DNA from: Camellia lanceoleosa
Lineage: Eukaryota; Streptophyta; Magnoliopsida; Ericales; Theaceae
Direction: 5' to 3'
Assembly (NCBI GenBank): GCA_025200525.1
Contig: CM045763.1
Location: forward strand, 93,353,044 to 93,417,043
Length of the DNA: 64,000 nt
Below the pieces are notes generated by a model. It searched no databases. It was not told the DNA's origin and saw only the letters and a program-made list of their open reading frames with translations. Positions 1 to 10,530 of this stretch are shown piece by piece (position 1 is the first letter of the stretch; every line of letters starts with the position of its first letter). Both the position numbers and the translations under genes were made by a program.

Positions 1-766
1 ACCTGTAGATTGCTATATATCTGTAAGCAATAACCTCGGTATAACTTCGACTTGTAAATTGCTGCAAATTTCAACAAGCGAGGAGAAACAGTAACCTCGG
101 CTTCCCTTCGACTTGTAAATTGCTACAAATTTCAACAAGCGAAGAGAAACAGTAATCTCGGCTTCCCTTCGACTTGTAAATTGCTACAAATTTCAACAAG
201 CGAAGAGAAACAATAACCTTGGCTTCCCTTCGACTTGTAAATTGCTACAAATTTCAACAAGTGAAGAGAAACAGTAACCTCGACTTCCCTTCGACTTGTA
301 AATTGCTACAAATTTCAACAAGTGTTAGGCAATGATCTCAGTCTATCTTCAACTTGTAAATTGCTACAAATTTCGACAAGCGATAGACAAGGAATAATCT
401 TAGCTTAACTTCGACTTGTAAATTGCTACAAATTTCAACAAGTGAAGATAAGGAACACTCTCAACTTAACTTTAACTTGTAAATTGCTACAAATTTCAAC
501 AAGTGAAGATAAGGAACACTCTCAGCTTAACTTCAACTTGTAAATTGCTACAAATTTCAACAAGTGAAGATAAGGAACACTCTCAGCTTAACTTCAACTT
601 GTAAATTGCTACAAATTTCAACAAGTGAAGATAAGGAACACTCTCAGCTTAACTTCAACTTGTAAATTGCTACAAATTTCAACAAGTGAAGATAAGGAAT
701 AATCTCAGCTTAACTTCAACTTGTAAATTGCTACAAATTTCAACAAGTGAAGATAAGGAACACTCT
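1..766. repeat. 61-bp tandem repeat array, about 12.5 units
   Basis: A repeat of period about 61 bp runs from the window edge to about 766. Each unit holds the core ACTTGTAAATTGCTAC followed by AAATTTCAACAAGTGAAG, and the two outer parts are complementary (CTTC-ACTTGT against ACAAGT-GAAG), so each unit can fold into an imperfect hairpin. Units become more uniform towards 480-766 (core almost identical), while units at 1-420 differ in the linker and carry CG where later units have CA or TG. The array lies inside the internal region of the minus-strand LTR element whose LTR is at 1604-2181. It continues past the left edge. No coding potential is seen. Confidence 0.9.
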
Positions 767-930
767 CAGTTTAACTTCGGTTAAACATCTTCTCGGCTTA
801 ACTTCTTTTAAGCATTATCTTGGTTTAACTTCGGTTAAACATCATCTTCTTGGCTTAACTTCGGTTAAGCATTATCTTGGTTTAACTTCGGTTAAACATC
901 ATCTTCTTGGCTTAACTTCGGTTAAGCATC
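767..930. repeat. 27/30-bp tandem repeat, six hairpin units
   Basis: Six units directly abut the 61-bp array. Each contains an 18-nt inverted repeat at 769-786, 796-813, 823-840, 853-870, 880-897 and 910-927. Odd units read GTTTAACTTCGGTTAAAC and even units GCTTAACTTCGGTTAAGC (unit 2 has a changed loop). The stem is 7 bp around a TTCG loop on the + strand; on the minus strand, the inferred transcribed strand of the surrounding element, the loop is CGAA. Spacing alternates around 27 and 30 bp, so the higher-order unit is a dimer of about 57 bp. Confidence 0.9.
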
Positions 931-1342
931 ATCTTGGATTCAAGCCGGGGTTCTCAACCCGGCCAACTTTAGTCTAATCTTGTGTGTTTCCTTCTTATCC
1001 TCTGGGATCTTAGATCTATTCACTGTGCTCTTCTCTTCTCAAACTTAAGCGCCGAGATCTTATCTTCTTAGATCTGCTCACTCGGTTTTGAGCTCTTCTT
1101 TTCTCGGGCCTACTCATCTAGGCCGAGATCATGTTTTCTAGGATCCGGGATCTGCTCATTTAGGCTAAGCTCTCGTCTTTTCAGGCCAACTCATCTAGGC
1201 CGAGATGATGTCTTCTCGGATCCGGGATCTGGAATCCAGGATCTGCTCACTTAGGCTGAGCTCTTCTATACTTGAATGTCATCTCCTTGGGAACGCTCAT
1301 GCCCCCTGTTTTTGCATCCCTTCTGGAAGGGTCTTCGTTCCT

Positions 1343-1561
1343 CTACAGGTATCTATCCTTCCATACTTGGAGGTCATCTTTGTTGTAGTATCTGATTCGA
1401 TCTGTTATCTTTGATGCGTCACCTTCCTGGCCGGCGTCTTTCACTCCGTGACTCTGGTCACGAGTTTCTGTGTTGCGGTTGTCCCCTTCAGTGTCGAGGT
1501 CGATAGGTCTCCCACTCCTAGCAGGAGTGTTTGTCTTCAATCTGATACTTCTGTCTGTCAT
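1343..1561 (-). CDS. Short gag-like leader ORF, 72 aa
   Basis: Minus-strand ORF starting 21 nt beyond the PBS, where gag begins in many plant Gypsy elements. The peptide is hydrophilic and charged, starting MTDRSIRLKTNTPARSGRP. No domain is recognisable and it stops after 72 codons. It may be the start of a decayed gag or a chance ORF; the position after the PBS is the only support. No function is proposed. Confidence 0.3.
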   Translation of the reverse strand: MTDRSIRLKTNTPARSGRPIDLDTEGDNRNTETRDQSHGVKDAGQEGDASKITDRIRYYNKDDLQVWKDRYL

Positions 1562-1582
1562 TAGCCATCTATTCTTCTTTCT

Positions 1583-1600
1583 TTCCCACAGACGGCGCCA
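1583..1600 (-). promoter_or_regulatory. Primer binding site of minus-strand LTR element
   Basis: On the minus strand this reads TGGCGCCGTCTGTGGGAA, starting 3 nt from the CA end of the LTR. TGG-initial sites just after an LTR end are tRNA primer sites, and this version is common in plant Gypsy and LARD elements. It sets the orientation of the element as minus. Confidence 0.6.
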
Positions 1601-1603
1601 AAT

Positions 1604-2181
1604 TGTGTGAGTGATTTTCCGATCACACTGCCCACCTCAAGATTCAACCGAGAGCACCGCGAATAGATGGCACCTTGTCAATTGAGAATGTAAATATAAG
1701 AATCCCGCGGTGGTTCGTCCACCCGGGGGCACTCCGACAATCAAGTCAGTATATCTCTCAAAGATAAATCAATTATTCAACTCACAAGCTTGAGCATAAA
1801 AAGCATACCTTAGACCCATGGGGTGCCTCTCTTTTATAGCCAACATAAACCTAGTCCCAATAGAAGCCTAACTTCTATGGACTCAGGATTACTACTAATC
1901 TGAGACTCCCAGTGGGATCAGGATAAACTCTCTAAGAGTCTTATCTTTACCCAAACTGAAGTCTTCTCCCAATCTAGGACTCTTGTCCACATCCAGGTTG
2001 AGTTCCCTCTTCATTCTAGGACTCTTGTCCCGTATCCGCTTATCTCGGATTCCGATATCTTTAGAGGTAACCTCGGCCTATTCGAGATGACCTCGGCACA
2101 ACGGCCAAGACACGTGGCACCTCGGCTGACACGTCGGCGTCACCTTGCCACGTGTTGGTACTCAGAAAATATATCCTCACA
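1604..2181 (-). mobile_element. LTR (5' LTR of a minus-strand retrotransposon)
   Basis: A 578-bp segment beginning TGTGTGAGTG and ending CCTCACA on the + strand, so it has TG...CA ends on both strands. The PBS lies next to its left end, making it the 5' LTR of an element extending leftwards. On the minus strand a TATA-like CTATAAAAGAGAGG occurs near 1840, consistent with an LTR promoter. The GC-rich block around 2085-2155 has repeated CCTCGG and CACGTG-like motifs. The partner LTR and the left TSD lie outside the window; the right flank starts TGCAG. Confidence 0.6.
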
Positions 2182-2500
2182 TGCAGCATTTTAAATTAAT
2201 CTATTTTCTAAAAGGCAACTCAAGAGGGGATGAATTATATTTCTACAAATTAAAACTAATAATTACTCAATAAAAACTTGACAACTAGTACAATAGGTAT
2301 AACAGATAATAATCACAATTATATCAAATGAATATCATAGTTAAAGCAATTTAAAGAGATAAGGAAAGAGAATACAAACACGATTTATAGTGGTTCGCCT
2401 TCAACCAAGCTTACGTCCACTTCTTAAGCTTCACTTGAGATTTTTACTATACTTCTAACTTCACAGGGGTGCTAGCAATCTCATATACATGGAGCAATCC
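2182..2500. other. Left arm of an older repeat, host of two later insertions
   Basis: Non-coding DNA with signatures seen in many plant repeats (CAACTCAAGAGGGGATGAAT near 2218; TTATAGTGGTTCG near 2386). Near its right end is a unit of about 57 bp (CTTCTAACTTCACAGGGGTG to GGAGCAATCC) that recurs at about 3971-4028 and 8434-8480. Those three positions abut the insertions at 2501-3964 and 4029-8428, so the array of this older repeat was split twice. Confidence 0.5.
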
Positions 2501-3964
2501 AAAATAATGAAAAGAATTATTTGACTTACCCATGAATGAGATAGAGGCCATGTATATATAATAGATTCATGATACAATTTAGAAAACGATATAAATAACG
2601 AAACAATACTAAATCAGTGATTGATACAATCGCAGATTATATACGTAATACTAAAAACAAAAAGATTCTATTTATTCTAATTTCTATATTTAACACTTCC
2701 CCTCAAGTTGGTGTGAAGATATTCAACAATCGCAGCTTGCCAATGAATGGTTGGAAGAAGTCGGAAAAAACTCAATGGCTAGTCCAAATAAATGCTATCG
2801 AATAAATCTGGTAGTCCACTAAATAAAAAAAAGGCCAAAAAGTGCACATCAGCACTTCACCCTAGAAAGGGGAAAAAAATAGAGATTGAACTGCTCTAGA
2901 AGAGCTGCCAAAGCATCTATGGTTAGGAAACACCTTGGTCAGCAGCCAACAAGACCCTGGTCAGTATTAGAGGCCAGAGCTAATGTCGGGAGATAGTTTA
3001 TGGTTGTGTCAGCTGTTGTAAAAACTGGTCGGAACTAATGTTGGAACAGTTTAAGGTCATGTTAGATCACTAGAACTGATCGGAATTAATGTCGATAGTT
3101 TACGGGGTCATGCTAGACCTTTGTAACAACTAACCGGAATCAATGTCAGGACAGTTTAAAGGGTCATGTTGGACCGTTGTAGAGACTAATCAGAATCAAT
3201 GTCAAGACAGTTTAAAGAGGTCATGTCGAATCGATGTAGAGAACTGGATCTTGAACCAGCAAGCATGGCACACACATAACTTATGACGTGGTGCTGAACA
3301 ATGATGGCAACAGATGGCTGAGTGCGCCAAGGGGCGGCTTATTAGGAAGTGCGCCATGGGGGCAGCTTAGGTGGTGCGCTAAGGGAGTAACTTGGGTTGT
3401 GCGCCAGATGAGGGCAACTTAGGTGGTACACATGGTATATCACCATGCTCACTATGATATAGTTATAATACCCCTCATCAAACTCAAATAGGTTTGATGA
3501 TAGAATCCTATTTGAGGTTGAAATAGAGGAAAAGACAGAGCGGAATAAAAACACAAAAAAAAAAAAAAAAAAAAAAAGGATTACAAGTAAAAAAAATATA
3601 TATGATAGGGATATTTGGGATATGAATAAAATAGTGGACAAAAAAAGAGATAATCACGAAGCGATACTGAAAGAAAGTATGGTAGTGGAATGGGTTGAGG
3701 TCTCATGGCAGACCAAGGCAAGGCCGTCACTGACATAAAAATTACTAGGTACTTAACCTACCTTTGATACCAAAAAGAATGAAAAAATTATTTGGCTTAC
3801 CTATGAATGTGATAGAGGCTATGCATATATAATAGATTTATGATATAATTTAGGAAATTATATAAATGAGGAAACAATACTATCAGTGACTGACACAATC
3901 ACAAATTATATACATAATACTAAAAATAAAAAAATTCTATGTACTGTAATTTCTATATTCAACA
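2501..3964 (-). mobile_element. Non-autonomous LTR retrotransposon (TRIM/LARD-like)
   Basis: Two direct repeats of about 195 bp (2501-2695 and 3773-3964, roughly 85% alike by eye) bracket 1.1 kb without coding sequence. The element is on the minus strand: next to the right LTR is the PBS TGGTATCAAAGG (3761-3772, minus), and next to the left LTR is the purine tract GAGGGGAAG (minus, about 2696-2704). A 5-bp target-site duplication AATCC flanks it (2496-2500 and 3965-3969). The inside holds a degenerate repeat of about 60 bp (2985-3240, 'aatgtc..ggacagtttaa..gtcatgt') and a 32-bp repeat with GCGCCA (3315-3430). ORFs inside look like chance. Confidence 0.7.
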
Positions 3965-5951
3965 AATCCTCTACAGATTTTCTAACTTCACAAGGGTGCT
4001 AGTAACCTCATACACATGGAACAATTCTTGTGACGACCCCATCACGTACAATGATTAGTACCTGATTAATTAAGAGGATTTGAGATTTAATTGCCGTGTA
4101 TTATAATTTGATTTGGAGATTTATGAAAATTGTGGGATCTGACTCGTATATGATTTTATTTAATAATTAAGGGTCTAAATGGCTTAAGGAAGTAAAATTG
4201 ATAAGTTGAATCAATTTAACTTTAATTACTGACTCATTTGGGAGTTTAATTAAATATTTGATTCAATTAATTAAAATTGAGATTCGATTAATTAGATCCT
4301 AACTGGAGTTGACCTAGTTAAGTAAATTATTAGGATTGAGAATTGTGATTATTATGAATTAAATTCATTTATGGGAGGTCCGATTCGATTATGTAATTTA
4401 TTGACAATGATTTGGTGTCTGATCAAAAATTGAAGGCCTAAATGATATGGGAAATTAAAATTGATAATGAAAATAAGTTTAATTGAATATTTGAAACCTT
4501 TTAGGAGTTCGATTAATAATCTGATTCAGATTTATAAATTTAATTATATTTAATTAGGCTCTAATGAAAGTCAATTGACTAATCAAATTATATGGAATGT
4601 GAGGTTAGTTAATTAACTAATTTTATGCTAATCAAAATTTATTAAGATTAAATGATACTTAATTAAATTAATCCTAGACATGAATTAAATTATGAAAACA
4701 AACTAAAATTATGTGGGTGTGTGTGCAGAGAAATCATGCGTGTGTGCGCATGTAAATCTTGAGGTGGACTTCAAAAAGTGTGTGCACGTGTGCTGTGTTG
4801 ATGGCAAAGAAGAGAGGTGCATGTGTGTGTGTGTGTGTATAACTAAGGAGTTAAAAGGTGTTTGGGTTAGCAATTGATGGGTATGTGTTGTGAGAGTCCC
4901 AGAGGGAGAGAGAGAGCCGAGAATGAGTGAGGGAGTGAAATTTAAGAGAGTTCATCAGCTTTTATACCTGCTGGATATGGAGAAGAAAACTAAGGAAAAA
5001 GAGAGGAAGCAAGAGGAAGTGAAGGGAAAAAAAAAAAAAGATTAAGAAGAAGGCTCAAGAATTCAACAATTTTAGGTAAATATTTGTCTTAATTGTTGTA
5101 GATAATTTAGCTAAAAGCTAAAATCAAGAAAGTTATGGAACCAATTCCATGGGTTTGTAAGAAATTAGGTTTTGAGCAAGAAATTAAATTAGATTCATGA
5201 TTATGGAAATTAATTAGTTTGAGTTGATTTTCATTATTCTCCATGAATTTGAGGTTCATCCTTGCATGCATGTTAGAATTTCAAGTTTTAGATTTAAATC
5301 ATGTGTAAAAAGACTTATGAGATTAAATTTGGGTTTGCATGTGAAATCAAGTTAGGATTAAACTTGGGTTCAATTTCATATAAATAGATGAAGTTAGCAA
5401 GATGATGAATAAATGGAGTTATGTTCAATTTATGGAAATTAAATGAGAAATTAATTATTTGTGACTTTAATTTTGTAATCTTGCATGAGATTAAGTTCCA
5501 TTTGTTGCATGCATGAATAAATTTTACAAGTTTAATACTCTAATGATACATACATCATGGATTTTGAAGAATTTGGATTAATTCAATCTCATATTTTGAA
5601 GAGAAAAAGGAAATGTTTTAAGAAAATCAAGTTTATGAAAATTTGAAATTAATCCTAAAGTTTTGGTTTTATAATTAGATTTTTATTCAATCCATGCATG
5701 TGATGTAATTCAAGAGTTTTATTCAATTAGATACATTTTAGAACACCCATGGTTATAAATTAAGTTTTTGATTAAAAATTGAGTTAAGTTGAATTTCTAA
5801 GAAATTGATTTGTGTAATTCATAGCCAAGTTGATTTAGTTATTAATAATAAAATTGGATCTATTTGTATTACCTACATCATGGAATTTCAAGAGGTTGGG
5901 AAGTCTAATTTATATTTTGGAATTGGGTTTGATATGGAGAGGATGAATTAA

Positions 5952-6746
5952 GGGTTAATTACACTAATAGTCCTTATAGTTTGGGACTTGTGTCACTTTA
6001 GTCTCTGGCTTTTCAATTGTGACACATTTGATCATGAATTTTGAATCTTGTTCCAAATAAGGACAATTGAAAATATTATTAGATTTTTCAAGGGTAAAAT
6101 CGTCAATTTGATAAAATATAAACTAATTTGACAAAAATAAATGTCAAAAAAATATTTTTAATTTTTTTAAAATTATTTTTATTCACCAATGATAAAATTA
6201 TGTAAAATTAATAAAAATTACATGATTAATTTTTTTAAAATAATTTTACATGATCATCATCCAAACACATAATAAAAATTAATTTGGCAAAAAAAATAAA
6301 TAAATGTCTAAAAAATTTATCAATTTTACATAATTTTATTTTTAGTAGGTAGAAATAATTTCTAAAAATTCAAAAATATTTGTTTGACATTTATTTTTGT
6401 CAAATTAGTTTATATTTTATCAAATTGACAATTTTACCCTTAGAAAATCTAATTATATATTAAATTGTCCTTATTTGGAACAAGATTCAAAATTCAAGAT
6501 CAAATGTGTCACAATTGAAAAGTTAGGAACCAAAGTGACACAAGCCTCAAACTATAAGGACTATTTATGTAATGGGCAGTGCTTCATCCCCCGAAATGGG
6601 GGAGCCCGAATCCCCCGAAATTCTATTTTTAGTAAAAAAAAAAAACAAAGAAAAGAAAAAAGAAAACAGTTTCCAAAATTGGAAATTAGGGGGATTAGGA
6701 GAAGGAAAATTAGGGGGACAAATCATTTTCCTTATGTAATTTGCCC
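5952..6746. mobile_element. Mutator-type MITE, 795 bp, with 9-bp TSD
   Basis: Terminal inverted repeats start GGGTTAATTACACTAATAG on the left and GGGCAAATTACATAAGG (reverse complement) on the right, flanked by the perfect 9-bp duplication ATGAATTAA (5943-5951 and 6747-6755). Nine-bp duplications are typical of Mutator-like elements. The interior is largely a long palindrome: about 180 bp at 5955-6140 matches the complement of about 6390-6573. There is no transposase. An ORF at 6475-6750 is formed by the element itself and is not a gene. Confidence 0.75.
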
Positions 6747-6931
6747 ATGAATTAAAACTAAATTTGGGGCAATTGGGGCATGATTTTGAATGAATGTTTC
6801 CTAATTGAAAGTGTTTACTAAATCATACAATGGTTCTCTATTTTTGTGTACTAAAAATACATGTTTTGAGACTTTAAATATCAAATTTGAACTTCATTTG
6901 CAATTCTGGAATTTTCATAATTTACACTGTC

Positions 6932-7030
6932 TGCTCGAGCGAGGAAAGTCTCGCTCGAGCGTGAAAATCGAGCTCCTAGAAGTTTTCAAATTTTATAGTC
7001 CGCTCGAGCGACCAAAGTGGCGCTCGAGCG
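6932..7030. promoter_or_regulatory. Two paired CTCGAG palindromes in the solo LTR
   Basis: The palindrome (C)GCTCGAGCG occurs at 6933-6941, 6952-6961, 7001-7010 and 7021-7030. Copies come in pairs whose starts are 20 bp apart, separated by about 10 bp. Because the arms are self-complementary, each pair can also form one hairpin with a 10-bp stem. The same arrangement occurs in the LTR at 34627-37028 and in the LTR-like copies at 42.5 and 47.5 kb. The function is unknown. Confidence 0.7.
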
Positions 7031-8428
7031 GAGACCCATTTTCAGCATATTTTGAAAAATTGCATTTGGTTCACATTTTTATTCTCATCTCTTTCCAAAG
7101 CACTCTAGATGTGAGTTGTGACTTAATAAAGATTAATAAGCTACCAATCAACATAGATTAGTTAGTTAAAGAATGAATCATTGATCTAGTGGTAATTGTT
7201 TAAGAAGCCAAGTAAAAGATCAATCTATTTAGAGAAGAAGGGCTTAGTAATGAAAGAATATGTGAAATAAGAACGCGATTTATTTGAATGAGAAATAATA
7301 GGCGTAGTAGAACTTCGGACTATTTAAACAGAAAAAGACTAGAAAAGTCAAGTTTGATCAAGGAAGTAATATTGTATTTCAATGTGTATATGTTATACGC
7401 TTGTGTAGGTCACGCGCCATTGTCTGCCTGATTTATTTGATATGTCTAGTCTGTCTGATTTGCTTCTGCAGTCATTTGTGAATAATAACTCTGTAAAGTT
7501 ATGTTTAACTTTAAGTATTTTCTGACTGATATGATATGATCTGTTTTCTGAAATGCTACTTTATGAATTATGAAAGAATGTCCAAATCTTTAAAAAGTAT
7601 TGTGGCACCCTTAGTTCATATGGCCCTCGCCCAAGGGTAACAATACCGCGGCCAATCTGCATATAGCCCTTGCCTGAGGGTAACGATACCATGGCCACTT
7701 GCGCATAAGATATGGACTTTTATGGTCGTTGGTACCAACTATGTATGTGGGTCTCTAGACCAAATTAATCTGATAGCTAATGGGTGTACCACGTATGATC
7801 TTATGCAAAATCTGAATCTAAATATGAATATGAATATGAGCATGTATCTGAATCTATTTCTGATTTGAAATCTGAATATGCATAAGACTCTATTTCTGAT
7901 AAAATTATGTTTCTGATATAAACTCTGATTTCTAACTTTGTAATGGACATCATTCATTAAAACCCTTTACTCTGTTATTATTCACTAGGCTTTAGCTCGC
8001 TGTATTATTTATATATGTAGGTGATCAGGCGCGTGACCAGGCCTAGGATCTATTTTGTTAGCCAACCTATGTGCCTCCTGTGAAGGCTTCGGATATGTCA
8101 AGCGTTTATCGATATATGATTTAAAGGTCAAGTTTTGTTTTCGTGTTTGGTTGAACAAGCCTTGTGTACTTTGTAAATAGGGTTAGTCCCTTTTTGTCTA
8201 ACTTATATATATATGGCGACTTAAAGATAGTGTGTTTATATGTATTTAAAAAGTTTAAAATTTTTCTGTCTCATATAAGTCTGCACAGCTCAATGGACGT
8301 TGTATGTTTCTTATTTGCTTCCGCTAGCCCCTAATATTATGTTAATTTGTCTCAGAGGCCTTCGGTAATCCCAGGATTACTGGCCGGCTACGATGCTAAA
8401 CTTATAGGGGCGGATTTGGGTCGTGACA

Positions 8429-9440
8429 ATTCTCCCCAGATCTCCTAACTTTACAGGAGAGCTAGTGACCTCTTACAAGTTAATGATGAGTGTTTCAAAG
8501 AAAGCTACAATGAACAACCTCTCATAAGTAGATACAAAATAATAAAGCTCTCAGATTTTTCTATAAAACCTCTCAAAGGTAAATAAGCTTAAGGCTAAAG
8601 CTCGCTGTATGTTTTTTGAAGGATGAATGAAACAAAGATTTAAACCTCTTCAAATAACTCAGAGAATATGGAATATGTGAGTGATAAATGATAAGAAATT
8701 TCTTGGTTCGTTCTACTCTTCTCTCTATCTTTTTCTTCACTTCAAAGCTCTATTATATATAGAGTTGAGTGCTTTCATTTTTTCCCATTGGTAATGATGA
8801 GATAATATACATATAATCAATGTCAGCCTTTGTCTCTAGCCCATGTGAGTTTTGCCCGTTGGAAGATGGGTGTGAATCAACTAGCCATTGCGAAGTTGAA
8901 CTTTGAAAAATAGACGTTGCAGAATTGGTTCACACAGAGTGGTCATCTGCCCGAATGTCCCAGATGAAGTCCCTCTCTTGGTGGTCATCCACCCGGATGT
9001 CCTCCTAGACGTCTGGTCAAGTCCTGGTCGTCAAGGATGACTGCCGTGACCGACGAGCATACTGTTGGCCTGATAGTCGGAGCGAAGCTGAACTAAACTA
9101 AACTGAAGCAAAACTGGGCCAAAATGCCATGATTGGTCGTCTGGCCGAGTGTGGGCTTGGCTACTGTATCCTATTGCTCTGCTGCTGTTGTTCTGCTCTG
9201 TTATGGGCTTGGTTCTATGCATGATTTAACATCATTTTGGCCTTCAAATAACATAGTTAACACAGAGAGATAGATTATAATGATTAAATCAAACAATTAG
9301 TTTTCAATTATAATCCACTCTTCAAAATAAATCAAAACATAATCAAAACGAAATCATCAAAATCTTGTTATTCATGTTATGACTAACATAATCAAACTGC
9401 ATAAAACAATATTAATAGAACTGATCTTATCTCACTCTAC
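8429..9440. other. Right arm of the older repeat; no gene seen
   Basis: Sequence resumes with the 57-bp-type unit (CCCCAGATCTCCTAACTTTACAGG) cut by the solo LTR insertion and then continues as non-coding DNA. GTCTGGTCA/GTCATCC phrases recur at 8940-9050. ORFs here are short and recognisably nothing. I see no RNA gene. Confidence 0.4.
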
Positions 9441-9444
9441 TTCT

Positions 9445-10530
9445 TTATTTATTTATTTATTTTTTTTTTAAAGGAAGCAACAAGGAACAATAACATTCAA
9501 CCATGGTTTAATTACATCGTGCGAGACCTTCCTGATGTTAAGGAAATAAAAGAAAAAAGTAGATAAGCATATAATATCAACTATTATAGTACTTATATTC
9601 CAGTCAGATCGTAAACTACCATTACAAAACCTTATCAAAACTTGGCGGTCAGTCTGTATGGTGATTCTTTTCAGCTTAGCAGCCTTTGCCCATTTAATTG
9701 CCTCCACGCAAGCTTTTGTCTCCGCAGCCAATGGGGAAGGGAGATACAATTGCCGTGCATGGTAAATGATTATCTGAAGCTCCTCATCCAAAAAAGCAAT
9801 CCATGCCGCTGCTGCCTTTCCACCCAAGCTTCTTTTCCATGCTCCATCTATGAGAATGTTGGTCATCTGTGAATCAAAAGAATTATCTACTGCAGAATTC
9901 ATAAGAATAACAGAGGATTGATTTGATTCACCTGTGTGAACATCCAAACTAACATCCTGAGCTGTGTTAATCGAGTTGTACTCGAATTTCTTCCTACTTA
10001 TGATTCCGAAAATTTCACCTCCCAAATGGATAGCTTGCCTAGGAGACAGAATCATTGTTAAACTCAATACTGTTCCTGATTCTCCAAATGATCCATAGTG
10101 TAATAATGGATTGGATGATTATGTCATTGTCCGCAACACTCTATCCATTGTCAGAACCATTATCTAAAACCAATTGGGTTCCCCCTAGAGAAGTCCAGAC
10201 CCAGAACCGATCCCCTCCAGACTTGCTGCGATTCAGGACATTCAAGCAAAGCATGCTCTATATTTCAATATAATTCCCACACCTAGAGCACATTGAATCT
10301 ATATTGATTCCTCTCTTCCTCAGATTCCATCTCACTTAACTAATCAAAGTAGATCGGGTCCACTTTTCTTATCTTGTGACTACTGCTCTTAGTGATGACG
10401 TTAGCTTTGCACCAGACATCATGTCATGGATTGCATAGTGCTCCAAACTAATGAGGCTGCATAAATGGGATGAATGAAGCTAATCTTTGTCTATTACCGT
10501 GAGTCAAGTCAGCTTTACATATCTCGTTGG
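9445..10530 (-). pseudogene. LINE 3' remnant (RT zinc-binding region and RNase H)
   Basis: On the minus strand, an open stretch at 9468-10067 (199 codons) encodes an RNase H-like domain of the type at the end of plant LINE polyproteins: ILIDGAWKRSLGGKAAAAW, then AETKACVEAIKWA and IQTDRQVLIRF, which supply the D..E..D pattern. Upstream (about 10100-10420) the frame is broken but still shows the zinc-binding region after reverse transcriptase (RWNLRKRGINIDSMCSRCG). The A/T-rich TTTATTTATTTATTTTTTTT at 9441-9470 reads as a poly(A)-like tail downstream on the minus strand. The reverse transcriptase proper is missing, as expected for a 5'-truncated LINE copy. Confidence 0.75.

Larger units (their letters stand above)
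931..1603 (-). other. Leader/internal region of minus-strand LTR element
   Basis: Between the hairpin arrays and the LTR lies non-coding DNA with a degenerate repeat of about 90 bp (GGATCCGGGATCTGCTCA, GAGCTCTTCTTTTC and ACTCATCTAGGCCGAGAT recur at roughly 1000-1270). Close to the LTR it contains the primer binding site and a short gag-like ORF (separate entries). The long repeat-filled internal region suggests a non-autonomous, LARD-like element, but the rest lies outside the window. Confidence 0.5.
4029..8428 (+). mobile_element. 4.4-kb solo LTR of a Gypsy chromovirus-like element
   Basis: The segment starts TGTGACGACCCC and ends GGGTCGTGACA and is flanked by a perfect 5-bp duplication ATTCT (4024-4028 and 8429-8433). 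No PBS, internal region or second LTR exists, so it is a solo LTR, the usual product of LTR-LTR recombination. Its last 400 bp are clearly related to the LTRs of the chromovirus at 20597-37028 (shared: CACAGCTCAATGGAC, GGCTTCCGC, GGATTACTGGCC, TTTGGGTCGTGACA), so it is a diverged relative. It contains a later MITE insertion (5952-6746); without it the LTR is about 3.6 kb. Short ORFs inside are not genes. Confidence 0.8.

Noticed and set aside
1..930. CRISPR-like array
   Set aside because: Repeats are tandem with no unique spacers of constant length, the surrounding DNA is a plant LTR element, and there are no cas genes.
747..977. ORF of 76 codons with repeated LTSVKH motifs
   Set aside because: It is only the translation of the 27/30-bp tandem repeat; the hairpins explain the pattern.
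3342..3641. Minus-strand ORF of 99 codons, very hydrophobic
   Set aside because: It arises from poly(A)/poly(T) and AT-rich DNA inside a non-autonomous LTR element.
6475..7161. Two plus-strand ORFs in the solo LTR
   Set aside because: They run across the MITE end and the CTCGAG repeat region and show no domain or codon pattern.
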